A program made the position numbers and the translations under genes. From contig NW_008246075.1 in assembly GCF_000281045.1 (NCBI RefSeq), forward strand, positions 420,561-484,560: a DNA stretch of 64,000 bases. The letters are read 5' to 3'. Below are positions 32,177-43,489 of this stretch, piece after piece. Numbering within the stretch: position 1 is the stretch's first letter; each line of letters begins with the position of its first letter. The notes beneath the pieces were generated by a model. The model was not told the origin of the DNA, ran no database searches, and was given only the letters and a program-made list of their open reading frames with translations. Source of the stretch: Saprolegnia diclina VS20. Lineage: Eukaryota > Oomycota > Saprolegniomycetes > Saprolegniales > Saprolegniaceae.

Positions 32177-32491
32177 GGTGCAGCGTTGGTGCCAAAGCAA
32201 AAATCTAAGAACTCCATAAATACATACCCGAGTAAATATCCAAAGATACAGGTTTGCCGTTTCAGTCGTGATGATGCTTGTCCACGCAGCACACGACAGC
32301 ACAAGACAGCACGAGACTGCTGTCGAGCTCCTGCAGCAGCAGCGCTAGAGACAACGTGGCGCTCGCAGCAGCCATGAGATCCGACGCCAGCTCGAATTAC
32401 AAGCCTTCGACGCTCGGCGCGTCCGTGAGTCGTATCCGGATGCGATCTTTTGTCGAAGGGTGCGAGTCGCACTTTCTATTCAACGAGTCGG
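32177..32491. other. Divergent promoter region
   Basis: 315 bp between APRT and GMD; it contains TATCCGGAT at 32433-32441 and no gene. Confidence 0.55.
32433..32441. promoter_or_regulatory. TATCCGGAT element
   Basis: Palindromic core, 50 bp upstream of the GMD ATG. Confidence 0.45.
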
Positions 32492-33701
<1,210 letters not shown>

Positions 33702-33876
33702 CGACTTTTGCTTCTCAATTGCATTCGACTTCAGCTGCGAAATAAGTCGAACGCGAAGGACAGGAAGGCAGCCCAGGCGCGATTAACTTCAGCGAAGTAC
33801 ACAACTCCTCGTTTGACACCACGTCATCAGGGTTGCCACAAAACGGGAGAATTTTCTTGAGCATACAATAGTCGTA

Positions 33877-34949
33877 TCAAAGCAAATGCATGACGACGTA
33901 GGCGCCGACGAGGTACCCAGCGTCCGACAAGCCAGCCACCAAAAGAGTCACGGTTTCGGAGTAGCCGCAGTCGCCGATTTGAACGATCTTGGCGTCGCGG
34001 AGGTGCTCGCGCATGTAGGCCTTGAGCGGCCGGATCAACTGGGCGCACAAAGGCTCTTCTTCGTCGAGATTACCAAGCTTTTCGCACACATCTTCGTATT
34101 CGTGGTTGTAGACGCCTTCGAACCAATCGTGCGTCGAGCACGTGCCGGGATGGATGCCGAACATCGTGCAAAATCGTTTCCAGTCGCTGTCCCAACTCAT
34201 GCATCCCCCTTCGTAATTGTCGTCTTCTTGCAGCGTCGCCAAACGCTGCGGCAAGGTACAGAGGCGACAGCACCCAGCGTCGTCAATGTTGAGCCAATGG
34301 GCCATAAGACTGTTGCCGAGATCTATGGAATCGACACATGAGTCGCCCAAACTACAGTTGTGTCGGTCGTACGCGTGTTGTTTCGCGAGTAGACGACGTT
34401 GTCGTCGTCGCCAAAGATAGCGGCCACCTCCGATCGCCCCCACGTCGTCTTGTCAATGAGCAGGTCGTGCTGGAAGAGAACCGGCTGGAAATAATGGTAC
34501 TTCTGGCCGGAGAGCCGGCTGGTATACTCCCCAAACTCGGGCTTGAGGCGCGCAAGCCATGCCCCGATGCGATTGCGGTGTCGCAGTGCCGTGTATAGCG
34601 CGCGAGAGTCGACGTTGCTGGCCATGGCCGCCGCCACCAAGTGCTCGCGGTACTGCAGATATATCTCGTCGTCGTCATCTGGCACGGGCAGCGGCCCGAG
34701 GTACCCGTTGTTCACGAGGCGTTTATGCAGCGACGCCACAATGTACTTTTCGTCGGAGCGCGCACAATTGCTGAGGCGGCGCCAGTCTTCATCGACCGTG
34801 TCTAGATCCAGGACCTCGTACAAGTCGGGGCAGAGGCGCGCGCAGTGGTCCGAGTAGCTCGCAATGAGCTCAAGGAGCGGCGGCGACGTCAAGACTGTCA
34901 CCGCGACGTCCTCGATGCGGCATACGCGCTTGTTGTTGTGGCTTGCCAT
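33877..34949 (-). CDS. Uncharacterised protein, two exons
   Basis: Exon 1 34949-34373 and exon 2 34322-33877 joined across a 50-bp intron give 340 residues from ATG 34949 (MASHNNKRVCRIEDVAVTVL). The N-terminal ~60 residues are short helices with LLELIASYSDHCARLCPD, weakly like an F-box or leucine-rich adaptor start. The middle has an acidic run (PVPDDDDEIYLQYREH). The C-terminal half is Cys/Asp-rich (GCCRLCTLPQR, NYEGGCMSWDSDWKRFC) and ends with a hydrophobic stretch VTLLVAGLSDAGYLVGAYVV. No domain is recognised. The intron donor was chosen to keep the frame between two open segments; the alternative short frames do not join. Confidence 0.65.
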
Positions 34950-35355
34950 GACGTGAACAATGCAACAATGAAGTCGACCAGCGAGGATACTCGAAAGAAC
35001 AGATGGTGGTGATGATACGTGTGAGTGCTGGTCTTTCTGCTTCGATTATTGTCATAGGAAGAGGACAGCCATCCATTGAGTCTTCATGGCCAGGACTATA
35101 CAAATGGGTGTCGAGACCATCACCCCCATGGAATGTAATACTCTTGTTTAAACGCAGCTCACTTCCCGCGACGTCGACGCGGCAAATACTGTAGTCCCAG
35201 CAATTCATACTCCTTCGCGCTTGCATCTGGGTTGCCCTCGTCGTCTCGGTAGAAATAGTGTAATTACGGGTGCTGTAGGAAGGTTTGCTATACAAAGTCT
35301 ATGGCCGAAGGACGCCATGGATGTACTTGCCGGCGCCAACCGTCGGCTCCTCGCG
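34950..35355. other. Intergenic, no gene seen
   Basis: About 400 bp with no supported gene. Confidence 0.55.
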
Positions 35356-37779
35356 TCACGACTTGGCACTCTCTCGTCCTGGAGTGCCGAGCTGACACCT
35401 TGCTTTGACGCGCTTGTAGTCGTCCTTCTTGACAAATGAGAGCGCGACGGGGCCCTGGACGCTCTCAAAGATGCGCTTGACCTCGACGAGTTCCTTGTCG
35501 TCGGCCGAGAGACCGTTGATGGCCATGAGCACGTCGCCAATGTCAACGCCGCCGCACGCCGCCGCCTGCGACCGCTCGAGCACGCGGTTGACAACGACAA
35601 CGTGGTCGTCGACGGCAAACTCGAGGCCGAGCGGCGCGTCGCCGTTGAGCTCGAGCTCCTGCAGTACGACGAGCGACTGGACGTACTCGATCGCAATCTC
35701 AAGGCACGTGACAAAGTACGCCGTCTCGCCTTGGTTGGCCATCGGCGTGAACGCGACGAGGAGGTCCTTGAGCGTCAAAATATCTTCAATGTGGCACTGC
35801 ACGACCACATAGATGAACGCCGGAATGAACGCGTCGGCGCTCATGGCGCCTTCGACCAAGTGCTCGGCGGCCGCGACTGCATAAATGGTCTTGCACGCTT
35901 GCACGAGCTTGGCGCGCTTGGTATAGGGCAGCGAGCACGCATCGATCTCGTTCATGACAGCGACGGCGGCGGCGTACCCGGATGGCGACACGGCTGTGAT
36001 GCCGAAGTACACTTGCTTCTTGGCGCGTAAGAGCTCGAGCCGGTCTTGAAGGAGGCGAACGTCCTTCTTCGTCTTTGTCATGAGCGACGTGTACACGATG
36101 CGGTGCAAGGGGTAGAACACGCGCTCTTCGACCTGCTCCGAGATGATTTGCGCGATGAGCTCAAAGCTGCCGTCGTCGTGATTGCTGTTGTTGGACGTGC
36201 CGTCAATGCCCGCGATCCCCCGGAACTCGTGCATGCGCGTCTGGATCATGTACTCGGTGAGTCCTTCGATAAAGTGCCGGATCGCATCCAAATGCATCGT
36301 TTTGGCCGACGTGTCTTTGAGAAATTTGGTGCTAAGATATCACAAATGTCAACATATTGGGAAGCCAAAATTGATGATTCGGCGTACCTCGTGGTGCCTT
36401 CGGGTGAGTAGGGCGAAATGAGAATGAGCTGGGCCTCGCGTGCAATCTCGCGCGCAACGTCCGTCTTGGACTGGGGCTCGGCGGCGACAACGTCCGAGTC
36501 GTTGTCGCTCATGCTGCTGCCAACGGACAGCGTTGGTGACGGCTGGTCGTCGATCGTGTCGCAGTCGAGCACGTCGTGCTGGTTGTTGCTGCTGCTGTGA
36601 CTGCGCTTGTGCTGGTGGTGGCCGTCAATGGCCGCCGAGAGCGACGCGACCCAGATCATCAGATCTTCTTGCGAGTCGGCAAATACCGTGAGGACGCGGG
36701 ACCGCTTCGCCGATGAGTTTTCGGTGATGCAAAAGCTGTGGCGTTCGCCCGTCTTGCGCGTGTCAAAAAGCTCTACTGACGTGTTCGGCCCGATGCAAAC
36801 GCTGCCTTTGGCTTTGACGACGTCGGGGCCTCGGTAATACATCAGCGCGCCGGCCGTCAAGCGAAAGTACCGCCGCTTGACCGACTTCATAAACTGGCCT
36901 TGCTTCCGGAGCCAGCCAGCATGCAAAAGCACGTCGTTGTCGTGCGCCGAAGAGGTCGAGGACGAGGCCGGGCGAGCCGCCAGCAAGGTCACGTTGCTGC
37001 AGTCTGCGAGCTTGCGGAGCCAGAGGTCGCGGTCGGCGTCGCAGGACGTGTACAGTAGCATCTCGTACGAGCCCTGGCGCAGTGCGAACCCGTGGTTCGC
37101 GAGCTCACACGCCGACGTGGGTTTGCGCAAGTCGAATTTGCCAAGGACGTTGGCCGGCGCCGATTGGTGCGAGTCATGGTACACGAGCTCGTGGCCGACA
37201 AGGCAGAAGAGACGGCGCTTGAAGCTCCAGTTGCGATGGCCGCGCTTGATGAGCCACCCAGAGTGATGCACGATCGGCTTGTACTCTTCTTTGATGACGG
37301 GCGCGGGCGGCGCCGTCGTTGACGTCGCCGGAATCGAAAGAAGCGTGTGGGCGGCGTCGCTCAAGTCATCGTCGTCGTCGTCATCATCGAGGTCGTGGGG
37401 CTGTTGCCACTCGGTCAGCGTCACGCGCTCCGTGTCGAGATGGCGCACAGACGCTTGCCGCTTGATGTCCAGTTTCTCTTGTAAGTGGATCGCGCGGAGG
37501 CTCGCCGTGCGCACCGACTCGACCGTGCGCTTCTTCCACTGGATGAGGTCCCTATCATGCGCATGAGCAGGGTGGCCAAGGAAGAAGAGCCTACGCGTCG
37601 ATGCTGGCAAAGCGCACGACTTGGCGAAAGGAGCGCGAGCTCGCAATGTCGAGCAGCGTCCGGCGCTGGCGCTCGCTGTTGCTGCGGCGTCGCTGGAGGT
37701 TGAAGATGGCGTCGAGCGGGTCGCTGGTCGGTGGCGGCTCGAGGAGCGCGTCCATGGGCACGGAAGGCAGCGACGTCAT
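35356..37779 (-). CDS. PH-PH-VPS9-PDZ protein (Rab5-type GEF candidate)
   Basis: Three exons, 37779-37595, 37551-36388 and 36331-35356 (introns 43 and 56 bp), encode 774 residues. Two PH domains are clear: SGWLIKRGHRNWSFKRRLFC (about 155-255) and AGWLRKQGQFMKSVKRRYFR (about 270-372). A VPS9 domain (about 500-660) has FYPLHRIVYTSL, SADAFIPAFIYVVVQCHIED and ETAYFVTCLEIAIEYVQSL. A C-terminal PDZ-like domain (about 680-750) has LGLEFAVDDHVVVVNRV and GGVDIGDVLMAINGLS. VPS9 domains exchange GDP on Rab5/Rab21 GTPases, and PH domains direct membrane binding. The combination implies an endosomal GEF tethered to phosphoinositides. The long upstream open frame has no extra conserved domain, so ATG 37779 is my choice. 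Confidence 0.87.
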
Positions 37780-38492
37780 GGAGAGGACCAACCGTGTCAC
37801 GGGCGCGACGGTTGCCACTGTATAAAATGGACCAAAAGCCAGCCGACACTTCCCAAACGCATCCGGATAATGTATCCGACATTCAAAATGGCTGCGATTG
37901 GTGGAATTCAACCAATGAGCGGCGGAGCATCGTTCATGAGCTGGCAGTCCCATAAACCAGCGCGCTCCTGTCTCATGCGTCTCGGTGGCCACTCGGATTG
38001 ACGTGAATCCATGGTGGATAAACTTTTTGAATTCGTTTTTACTTTTTTTAAGAACTAGTTTTAATGGTGACGAACAATTAGCATTAATTGCTTTTGAAGA
38101 TAATACACCGTCGCTTCCGAGCAATTCCAGCTTGATCCTCACAAGCACGAGTGCTACCTGAGCGTTCTGTTGGTCTTTCACTTCACGAGTTTTTGCCTGA
38201 CAAGAACAACAAAGAAACTGACACGTCTTTGCGTTGGGCCACTGCATGAGAGAACCGTCAGCTGCGAGGCCTCAACCGTTGAAGTCCATACCATGCACTG
38301 GTGCGGTAGGTTTGTGGCGCGATGGTTGGAGATTGACCTTGCCCGCCGGTACGCCGCAAAAGGATACCGTGACCGAAGAGCGCGAGGGAAGTTACAGTGC
38401 GCCTGCTCGTGAAGAGGCCTGCACTGTGATTGGTGGCCGAACAGTCATCACGAAGAGTCGCCATGTAGATTCGGTGGCACAAGTCAAATTCG
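37780..38492. other. Divergent intergenic region with promoter palindromes
   Basis: About 710 bp. It contains ATCCGGATA at 37861, a TATCCG half-site at 37873, and an ATTGGT...ACCAAT inverted CCAAT pair at 37897-37916. No gene. Confidence 0.55.
37861..37916. promoter_or_regulatory. ATCCGGATA plus inverted CCAAT pair
   Basis: ATCCGGATA (82 bp upstream of the VPS9 gene ATG) with a second TATCCG half-site. About 20 bp farther out is a 20-bp palindrome with ATTGGT and ACCAAT arms around GGAATTCA. Confidence 0.5.
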
Positions 38493-41216
38493 ATGAAAGC
38501 CCATATCGGACTCCTCTTTGCGGTTGTTGCTACCGCACGATCGGCCTCCAGCGATATCGATGTACGAGCCATCGACACGACGGACAGGACCGATTCGTTG
38601 ATTTCGCACGCTTCCGCGCGAAATCTGCTTGTTGCCGACAGCGACCCAAAAGCTGCATCCGACAACCCGATGACCAGTGCCAGCGGCCCAAGACCCGCTC
38701 ATATCATGGACACCGATTTTAGCTTTTTGGGCAACAACGGTGTCGGTGCGCCTGGCTCTCCGAGCAACAACGGCGGCGGTGCATCCGTCAACAACAGCGG
38801 CGATGTGTCAGGCAACAACGGCGGCGGTGTGTCAGGCAACAACGGCGGCGGTGCGTCCGTCAACAACGGCGGCGGTGTGTCAGGCAACAACGGCGGCGGT
38901 GGGTCAGGCAACAACGGCGGCGGTGTGTCCGTCAACAACGGCGGCGATGTGTCAGGCAACAACGGCGGCGGTGTGTCCGTCTTCAACGACGGCGGTACGC
39001 CAGGCAACAACGGCGGCGGTGTGTCAGGCTCTCCGAGCAACAATGGCGGCGGTGCGTCAGGCAACAACGGTGTCGGTGCGTCAGGCAACAACGGCGGCGG
39101 TGTGTCAGGCTCTCCGAGCAGCAACGGCGGCGGTGTGTCAGGCTCTCCGGGCAACAACGGCGGCGGTACGCCAGGCAACAACGGCGGTGGTACGCCAGGC
39201 TCTCCGAGCAACAGCGGCGGCGGTGCGTCAGGCAACAACGGTGTCGGTGCGTCAGGCAACAACGGCGGCGGTGTGTCAGGCTCTCCGAGCAGCAACGGCG
39301 GTGGTACGCCAGGCTCCCCGAGCATGAAAGATTTGGACGCACCAAGCGTTTCAGGTATCGGCGGTGGATACAAGCCGGTTCATCAAAGCGACGGCGACAG
39401 ATCTGCTTGGAGACGCGGTGATGCGAACGGTGTCACCGATACGAGAGGTGTCAACCGACCGAGAGGTGTCAACGGCTACAAGGGTGGCCACAAGGGCGTG
39501 AAGAATGGCGGCTATCAAAACGCTAATGGGAACAAGTCTGTGATCAAGGAAGCCAACCTAAAAAACTTGAAGTACGGGACCAACAACATTCCCAACGAAG
39601 ACATTGACCACTGGCACGACAGCGCCGATTCTGCCGCCAACGATCAAGGTGGCTACATTCGCAACGAGAGTTCTCGATTCCGACCGAGCTACTCAGACGC
39701 TGACAACGAGAGCGATGACGCGTACCACCATGCTCTTGACAACGATTACGACACCGGCTACGACTCGCATGATAATTGGTGGCACGACCACATCGCCGAT
39801 TCGAACGATGCTACGCCTTCGTATCCTTCTCGTCCAAGCCCCGGGCATGAGTACCCGAACTTTGAGAACGCGAGCGACGACGTCTATGACCACTTTGCCG
39901 ACTCGGACGACGAGTGCCCGTTCCAGCCGTGCCACCAACTCGAAACGATCGAGTACGGCAAGTGCGTGTACCGCCAGCTAGCGCCAGGCACCTTGTGCGC
40001 CGGCCAGAGCTGCGACAACGGCGGGCCCTGCGACGACGACGAGAAGGACTATTGCGACAGTGACGGCACGTGTGTCAACGGCTACCGTATTGAAACCTAT
40101 GTTCCTTGCCGCCCTGCAGTGAGTGCGTGCGACGTGCCCGAGTACTGCAACGGCAAGCAAAGCGAGTGTCCCGTCGACAAGTTTTCTCCGCGGACACAAA
40201 AGTGCATTGGCCATTCCAACGGTGGCGACTGCGACACGACCGACCACTGCGACGGCCGGGGCCACTGCGTCGACGGCTTTCGCGGCTCGAGTTTCGTCTG
40301 CCGTGCGGCGCGCGACGCCTGCGATGCGCCCGAGCACTGCACGGGGCACAGCGGCATGTGCCCTCACAACCGGTTCGCTGACAAGAGCACCGACTGCACC
40401 GGCATGGGCAGGTCGTCAAAGGGGCCTTGCGACGCCCGCGATCGCTGCGACGGCAAGGGCAACTGCATCGACCGCTACCACGGCCCCGACCACATCTGCC
40501 GCAAACCGCGCGATGAGTGCGACGTGCCCGAGTACTGCACCGGCGACAGCCGGGATTGTCCCGACGACGAGTTTGCCGACACTTCAGTCACTTGCAGTGG
40601 CGCCTCGTCCCACGGCGCGTGCGACAGCGTTGACTACTGCGACGGCCACGGCAACTGCATCGACCAGTTCCTCGACAGCGACCACGTCTGCCGCAAGGAA
40701 CGCGACGTCTGTGACCTCCCCGAGTACTGCACGGGCGTCCACGGCAGCTGTCCCCGCAACGAATTTGCATCCGCAGGCACTGTGTGCACACCGATCGGTG
40801 CGTCGTCCAACGGTCCTTGCGATGCCATCGACTACTGCGACGGCCGTGGCACTTGCGTCGACAACTACAACGTTGACACGCTTTGCTACGATCCACGGGG
40901 GTTCTGCGAATCAGGGCGCTTCTGCAACGGCGCGTCCGGGGCGTGTCCCGCCGCAGGGTACGGCCACGACTACGTGCTTCTCGCTGACGACGCCAGCATG
41001 ACCGAAGTCGTCATGCACAACTTTCGCATGTGCTCGGCCAAAGTCGCGGAAGGTCTCGTGTCGGTCGACGGCACCATGCCGAGCCACTCGGTCTTTGTCC
41101 TTTTAGCCAGCGTCGCCCTCGTTGCGGTTGTCGTGGCGATCGTTGTCACCAAGGGCAAGCCGATGTCAAGTGCTGGAAACGACGACGGCTACGTCCTCGT
41201 TACCGAAAATGTCTAG
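38493..41216 (+). CDS. Secreted or surface protein with Gly/Asn repeats and tandem disintegrin-like modules
   Basis: Single exon, 907 residues. It begins with a signal-peptide-like start (MKAHIGLLFAVVATARSAS). Residues ~80-275 are a minisatellite-encoded repeat of GNNGGG units with V/A-S spacers. A charged linker (~275-470) follows. Then come about five Cys-rich modules (~475-830), each with the disintegrin pattern ACDVPEYCNGKQSECPVDKF or close variants (ECDVPEYCTGDSRDCPDDEF, VCDLPEYCTGVHGSCPRNEF). A single membrane helix (SVFVLLASVALVAVVVAIVV, about 868-890) and a short tail end it. No metalloprotease domain is present, so it is not an ADAM. Disintegrin loops in other proteins bind integrin-like partners. 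An adhesion or host-contact role is inference. Confidence 0.9.
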   Translation: MKAHIGLLFAVVATARSASSDIDVRAIDTTDRTDSLISHASARNLLVADSDPKAASDNPMTSASGPRPAHIMDTDFSFLGNNGVGAPGSPSNNGGGASVNNSGDVSGNNGGGVSGNNGGGASVNNGGGVSGNNGGGGSGNNGGGVSVNNGGDVSGNNGGGVSVFNDGGTPGNNGGGVSGSPSNNGGGASGNNGVGASGNNGGGVSGSPSSNGGGVSGSPGNNGGGTPGNNGGGTPGSPSNSGGGASGNNGVGASGNNGGGVSGSPSSNGGGTPGSPSMKDLDAPSVSGIGGGYKPVHQSDGDRSAWRRGDANGVTDTRGVNRPRGVNGYKGGHKGVKNGGYQNANGNKSVIKEANLKNLKYGTNNIPNEDIDHWHDSADSAANDQGGYIRNESSRFRPSYSDADNESDDAYHHALDNDYDTGYDSHDNWWHDHIADSNDATPSYPSRPSPGHEYPNFENASDDVYDHFADSDDECPFQPCHQLETIEYGKCVYRQLAPGTLCAGQSCDNGGPCDDDEKDYCDSDGTCVNGYRIETYVPCRPAVSACDVPEYCNGKQSECPVDKFSPRTQKCIGHSNGGDCDTTDHCDGRGHCVDGFRGSSFVCRAARDACDAPEHCTGHSGMCPHNRFADKSTDCTGMGRSSKGPCDARDRCDGKGNCIDRYHGPDHICRKPRDECDVPEYCTGDSRDCPDDEFADTSVTCSGASSHGACDSVDYCDGHGNCIDQFLDSDHVCRKERDVCDLPEYCTGVHGSCPRNEFASAGTVCTPIGASSNGPCDAIDYCDGRGTCVDNYNVDTLCYDPRGFCESGRFCNGASGACPAAGYGHDYVLLADDASMTEVVMHNFRMCSAKVAEGLVSVDGTMPSHSVFVLLASVALVAVVVAIVVTKGKPMSSAGNDDGYVLVTENV
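38731..39324. repeat. Gly/Asn-coding minisatellite
   Basis: Tandem units of about 24 bp (core AACAACGGCGGCGGTGTGTC) vary by one or two bases and by insertion of CTCTCCGAGC (SPS) blocks. All units stay in frame inside the disintegrin gene. The pattern suggests length variation between strains. Confidence 0.85.
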
Positions 41217-41880
41217 CCGTGCTCACGGCTCCGTGTCGATGTGAAATTTGTATGACAAACTTACAAACGAAATGAAAGAAAATTGTATTTGCGACGACTC
41301 GAGTTGTAGATCTCTTGCTGCTCTCAGGTACCGCATTTTCTTCGTAGAGGACGCGTAAGAGTCTCCAACATGCCAACCAACTTGGTGTAATAGGAGACGA
41401 GCCGCTTGTGCTCGAAGTTTGTGCCGAGTACCCTGCAATGACCACGCGATAGTAGGCATAGCTATGGTAATTTCAATCCCATTATTGATTGCAAAACTTC
41501 AAGGAGGCACGACAGGGCTCCAACCAATAGCTGGTCATTCCACATGCAATTTAAGGCATTGTTCAGCAATCAACTACAATCACAAACCACTACAATCACA
41601 AATCACAAATCACAAACCACTACATGTAATCTTGCATCCCGTGACTACCAGAATCAAACTTGCGTGAACAATCGACCGCGTCTGCGGGCTGTGAGCCTAG
41701 GTTCGATCGATGGACTGCGCAATGCACGCACACAATGCCTTGCAGACGGCGCCTCAGCCTACATAGTACCTTCCGGTGCCGAGCAGGTCGCGAATGTTCC
41801 AGAGACCATCATTCCGCGAGACTAGCATTCTTTTTGCCAGAAAGTACGACGGCCACAATTGGTTTTGCCTCGCCCGTCAG
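41217..41880. other. Intergenic with AC-rich simple repeat
   Basis: About 660 bp; a CAATCACAAACC-type tandem repeat lies at 41572-41625. A CCAAT box is at 41523. No gene is supported. Confidence 0.55.
41572..41625. repeat. AC-rich simple tandem repeat
   Basis: Alternating ACTACAATCACAA and ATCACAA units, probably a microsatellite. Confidence 0.6.
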
Positions 41881-43489
41881 ATGCTACAGCTTTCTTCGAC
41901 TTTGGCCCGCGTTGCCCGTCGCGTGCCGCCCTCGCACGTGCTCCGCGCCGCCTTCTCTACGAACCCAGACCTCTGGGAGACGATCCAGCGTCGCGACGGT
42001 ATGGACAGTCTCTCTGACGCGCGCTGCATCATCGAATCGTGCAGGCCGCACCATGTATTTCAACAAGGTGACCAAGGAAGGCACGTTCAAGAACCCGTTT
42101 GAGGCGGCGCCATTGGCAGCTCCGGCGTCGACGCCGGCGACAGCGGCCTCGCCTGAAGCGCCGGCCGCGGCGACCGAGGCGACGGACGTCCAGGAAGCCG
42201 ACGCGTGGGAACCCATCGACTTTACAAAAGCCGCGCGCATCGAAGGCTCCGAGGCCCAAATGTACGACGCTGTATCGATTCGTGTCGTCTCATAGTCTTT
42301 GCAGTGTTCATGTAGGTGCCTGGATACCATGTCATAATGGTGGGTCGTGAGATTGCACTTTGGCTATAGATCGACATTGGCCCCAACCAAAAGCTGCGCA
42401 CGGAGAGCGGTGCGATGATCTACATGACGGACGGCGTCGAGATGGACACGACGACCGCCGGCGGCTTTCGCCAAGGCCTGACGCGGTATGTCATCTCTAC
42501 ACGCAACCACAATCTCAGAACTCAGTCGCTACATAGCATGGTCACGGGCCAAAATTTCTTTGTCACCGAGTACACGTACAAGGGAGCGTCCAAGGGCACA
42601 GTTGCGATGGGTACCTCGGTCCCCTCCAAGGTACAAGCCCCTCACTCTGCCCTGTGCTGCAAGCTTGCTGCTTAGATCTTGCACATGCGCCTCGCCAACT
42701 TTGGCGGGTCGCTCATTTGCCAGAAAGGCGCGTTTCTCTGCGGCAGCCACACGATTGGCATCGAAATGGTTTTGCTCCAAGCATTTTTGCACCGATCTCA
42801 GTGTTGCTATGTTGCATTTGTAGGAGTTTACCAAGAACTTTGGCGCCGGCTTCTTTGGCGGCGAAGGCTTTATCCTCCAGCGCCTCAACGGCCCTGGCGA
42901 CGCGTTCATTTCGGCCAACGGCGCTCTCATCGAACGCACGCTCGCGCCGGGCGAGGTCCTTCGCATCTCGAGCGGCTGCCTCGTCGCCTTTGAGCCGAGT
43001 GTGCACTTTGACATTAGCCGCGTCGGCGGCGTCAAGAACGTGCTCTTCAGCGGCACGGGCCTCTTTGTGACGACACTCACGGGTCCCGGCCGCGTCTACT
43101 TGCAAGGGCTTCCGTTCGACCGCATGGTCGGTGAAATCGCGTCGCGCATTCCTGGCGGCGGCGGTGGCCCGATCATCATGCCGATGGGTCTCGGTGGCGG
43201 CAGTGGCGCGGCCGATGCGGCCGGTGGTGCCGTGGCCGGTGACGCGGCTGGCGGCGCGATTGCTGGCGACGGCCTTGACACGCCGATTGCGTCGTCGCCG
43301 TCGGACGCGTCCATGTTTGGCATGTCGGACGCGCCACCAGCAGACGCCGGGTTCCAAGAAGCGAGCGGTTTTGACGCGCCACCCGAGATGGAAGCGGACC
43401 CGAACGAGTTTGTCACGGAAGAGTTCGACGCAGACGCCGCGAGCGACACGGTCGAAGTTGTCACCGACTTTTTCAAGCGCTTCTTTTAA
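41881..43489 (+). CDS. AIM24: Mitochondrial AIM24-family protein with N-terminal WW-like module
   Basis: Six exons (41881-41998, 42045-42271, 42370-42485, 42537-42630, 42676-42768, 42824-43489) encode 437 residues. Residues 1-28 look like a mitochondrial presequence (MLQLSSTLARVARRVPPSH). Residues ~30-58, DLWETIQRRDG then RTMYFNKVTKEGTFKNPFE, formed across the first intron, have the spacing of a WW domain (Trp32, then the Gly-Arg-x-x-Tyr-x-Asn turn) but Phe in place of the second Trp. The AIM24/DUF124 core spans ~105-330 (ESGAMIYMTDGVEMDTTTAG; FFGGEGFILQRLNGPGDAF; LFVTTLTGPGRVYLQGLPFD). The C terminus is Gly/Ala-rich. AIM24 supports inner-membrane structure in yeast. Confidence 0.87.

Noticed and set aside
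38731-39324. CRISPR-like array of ~24-bp repeats
   Set aside because: Units are back to back without spacers, in frame and inside a coding region of a eukaryotic gene.
38699-39373. Minus-strand Pro/Leu-rich frame over the minisatellite
   Set aside because: It is the mirror of the Gly/Asn-coding repeat and has no start or conservation of its own.
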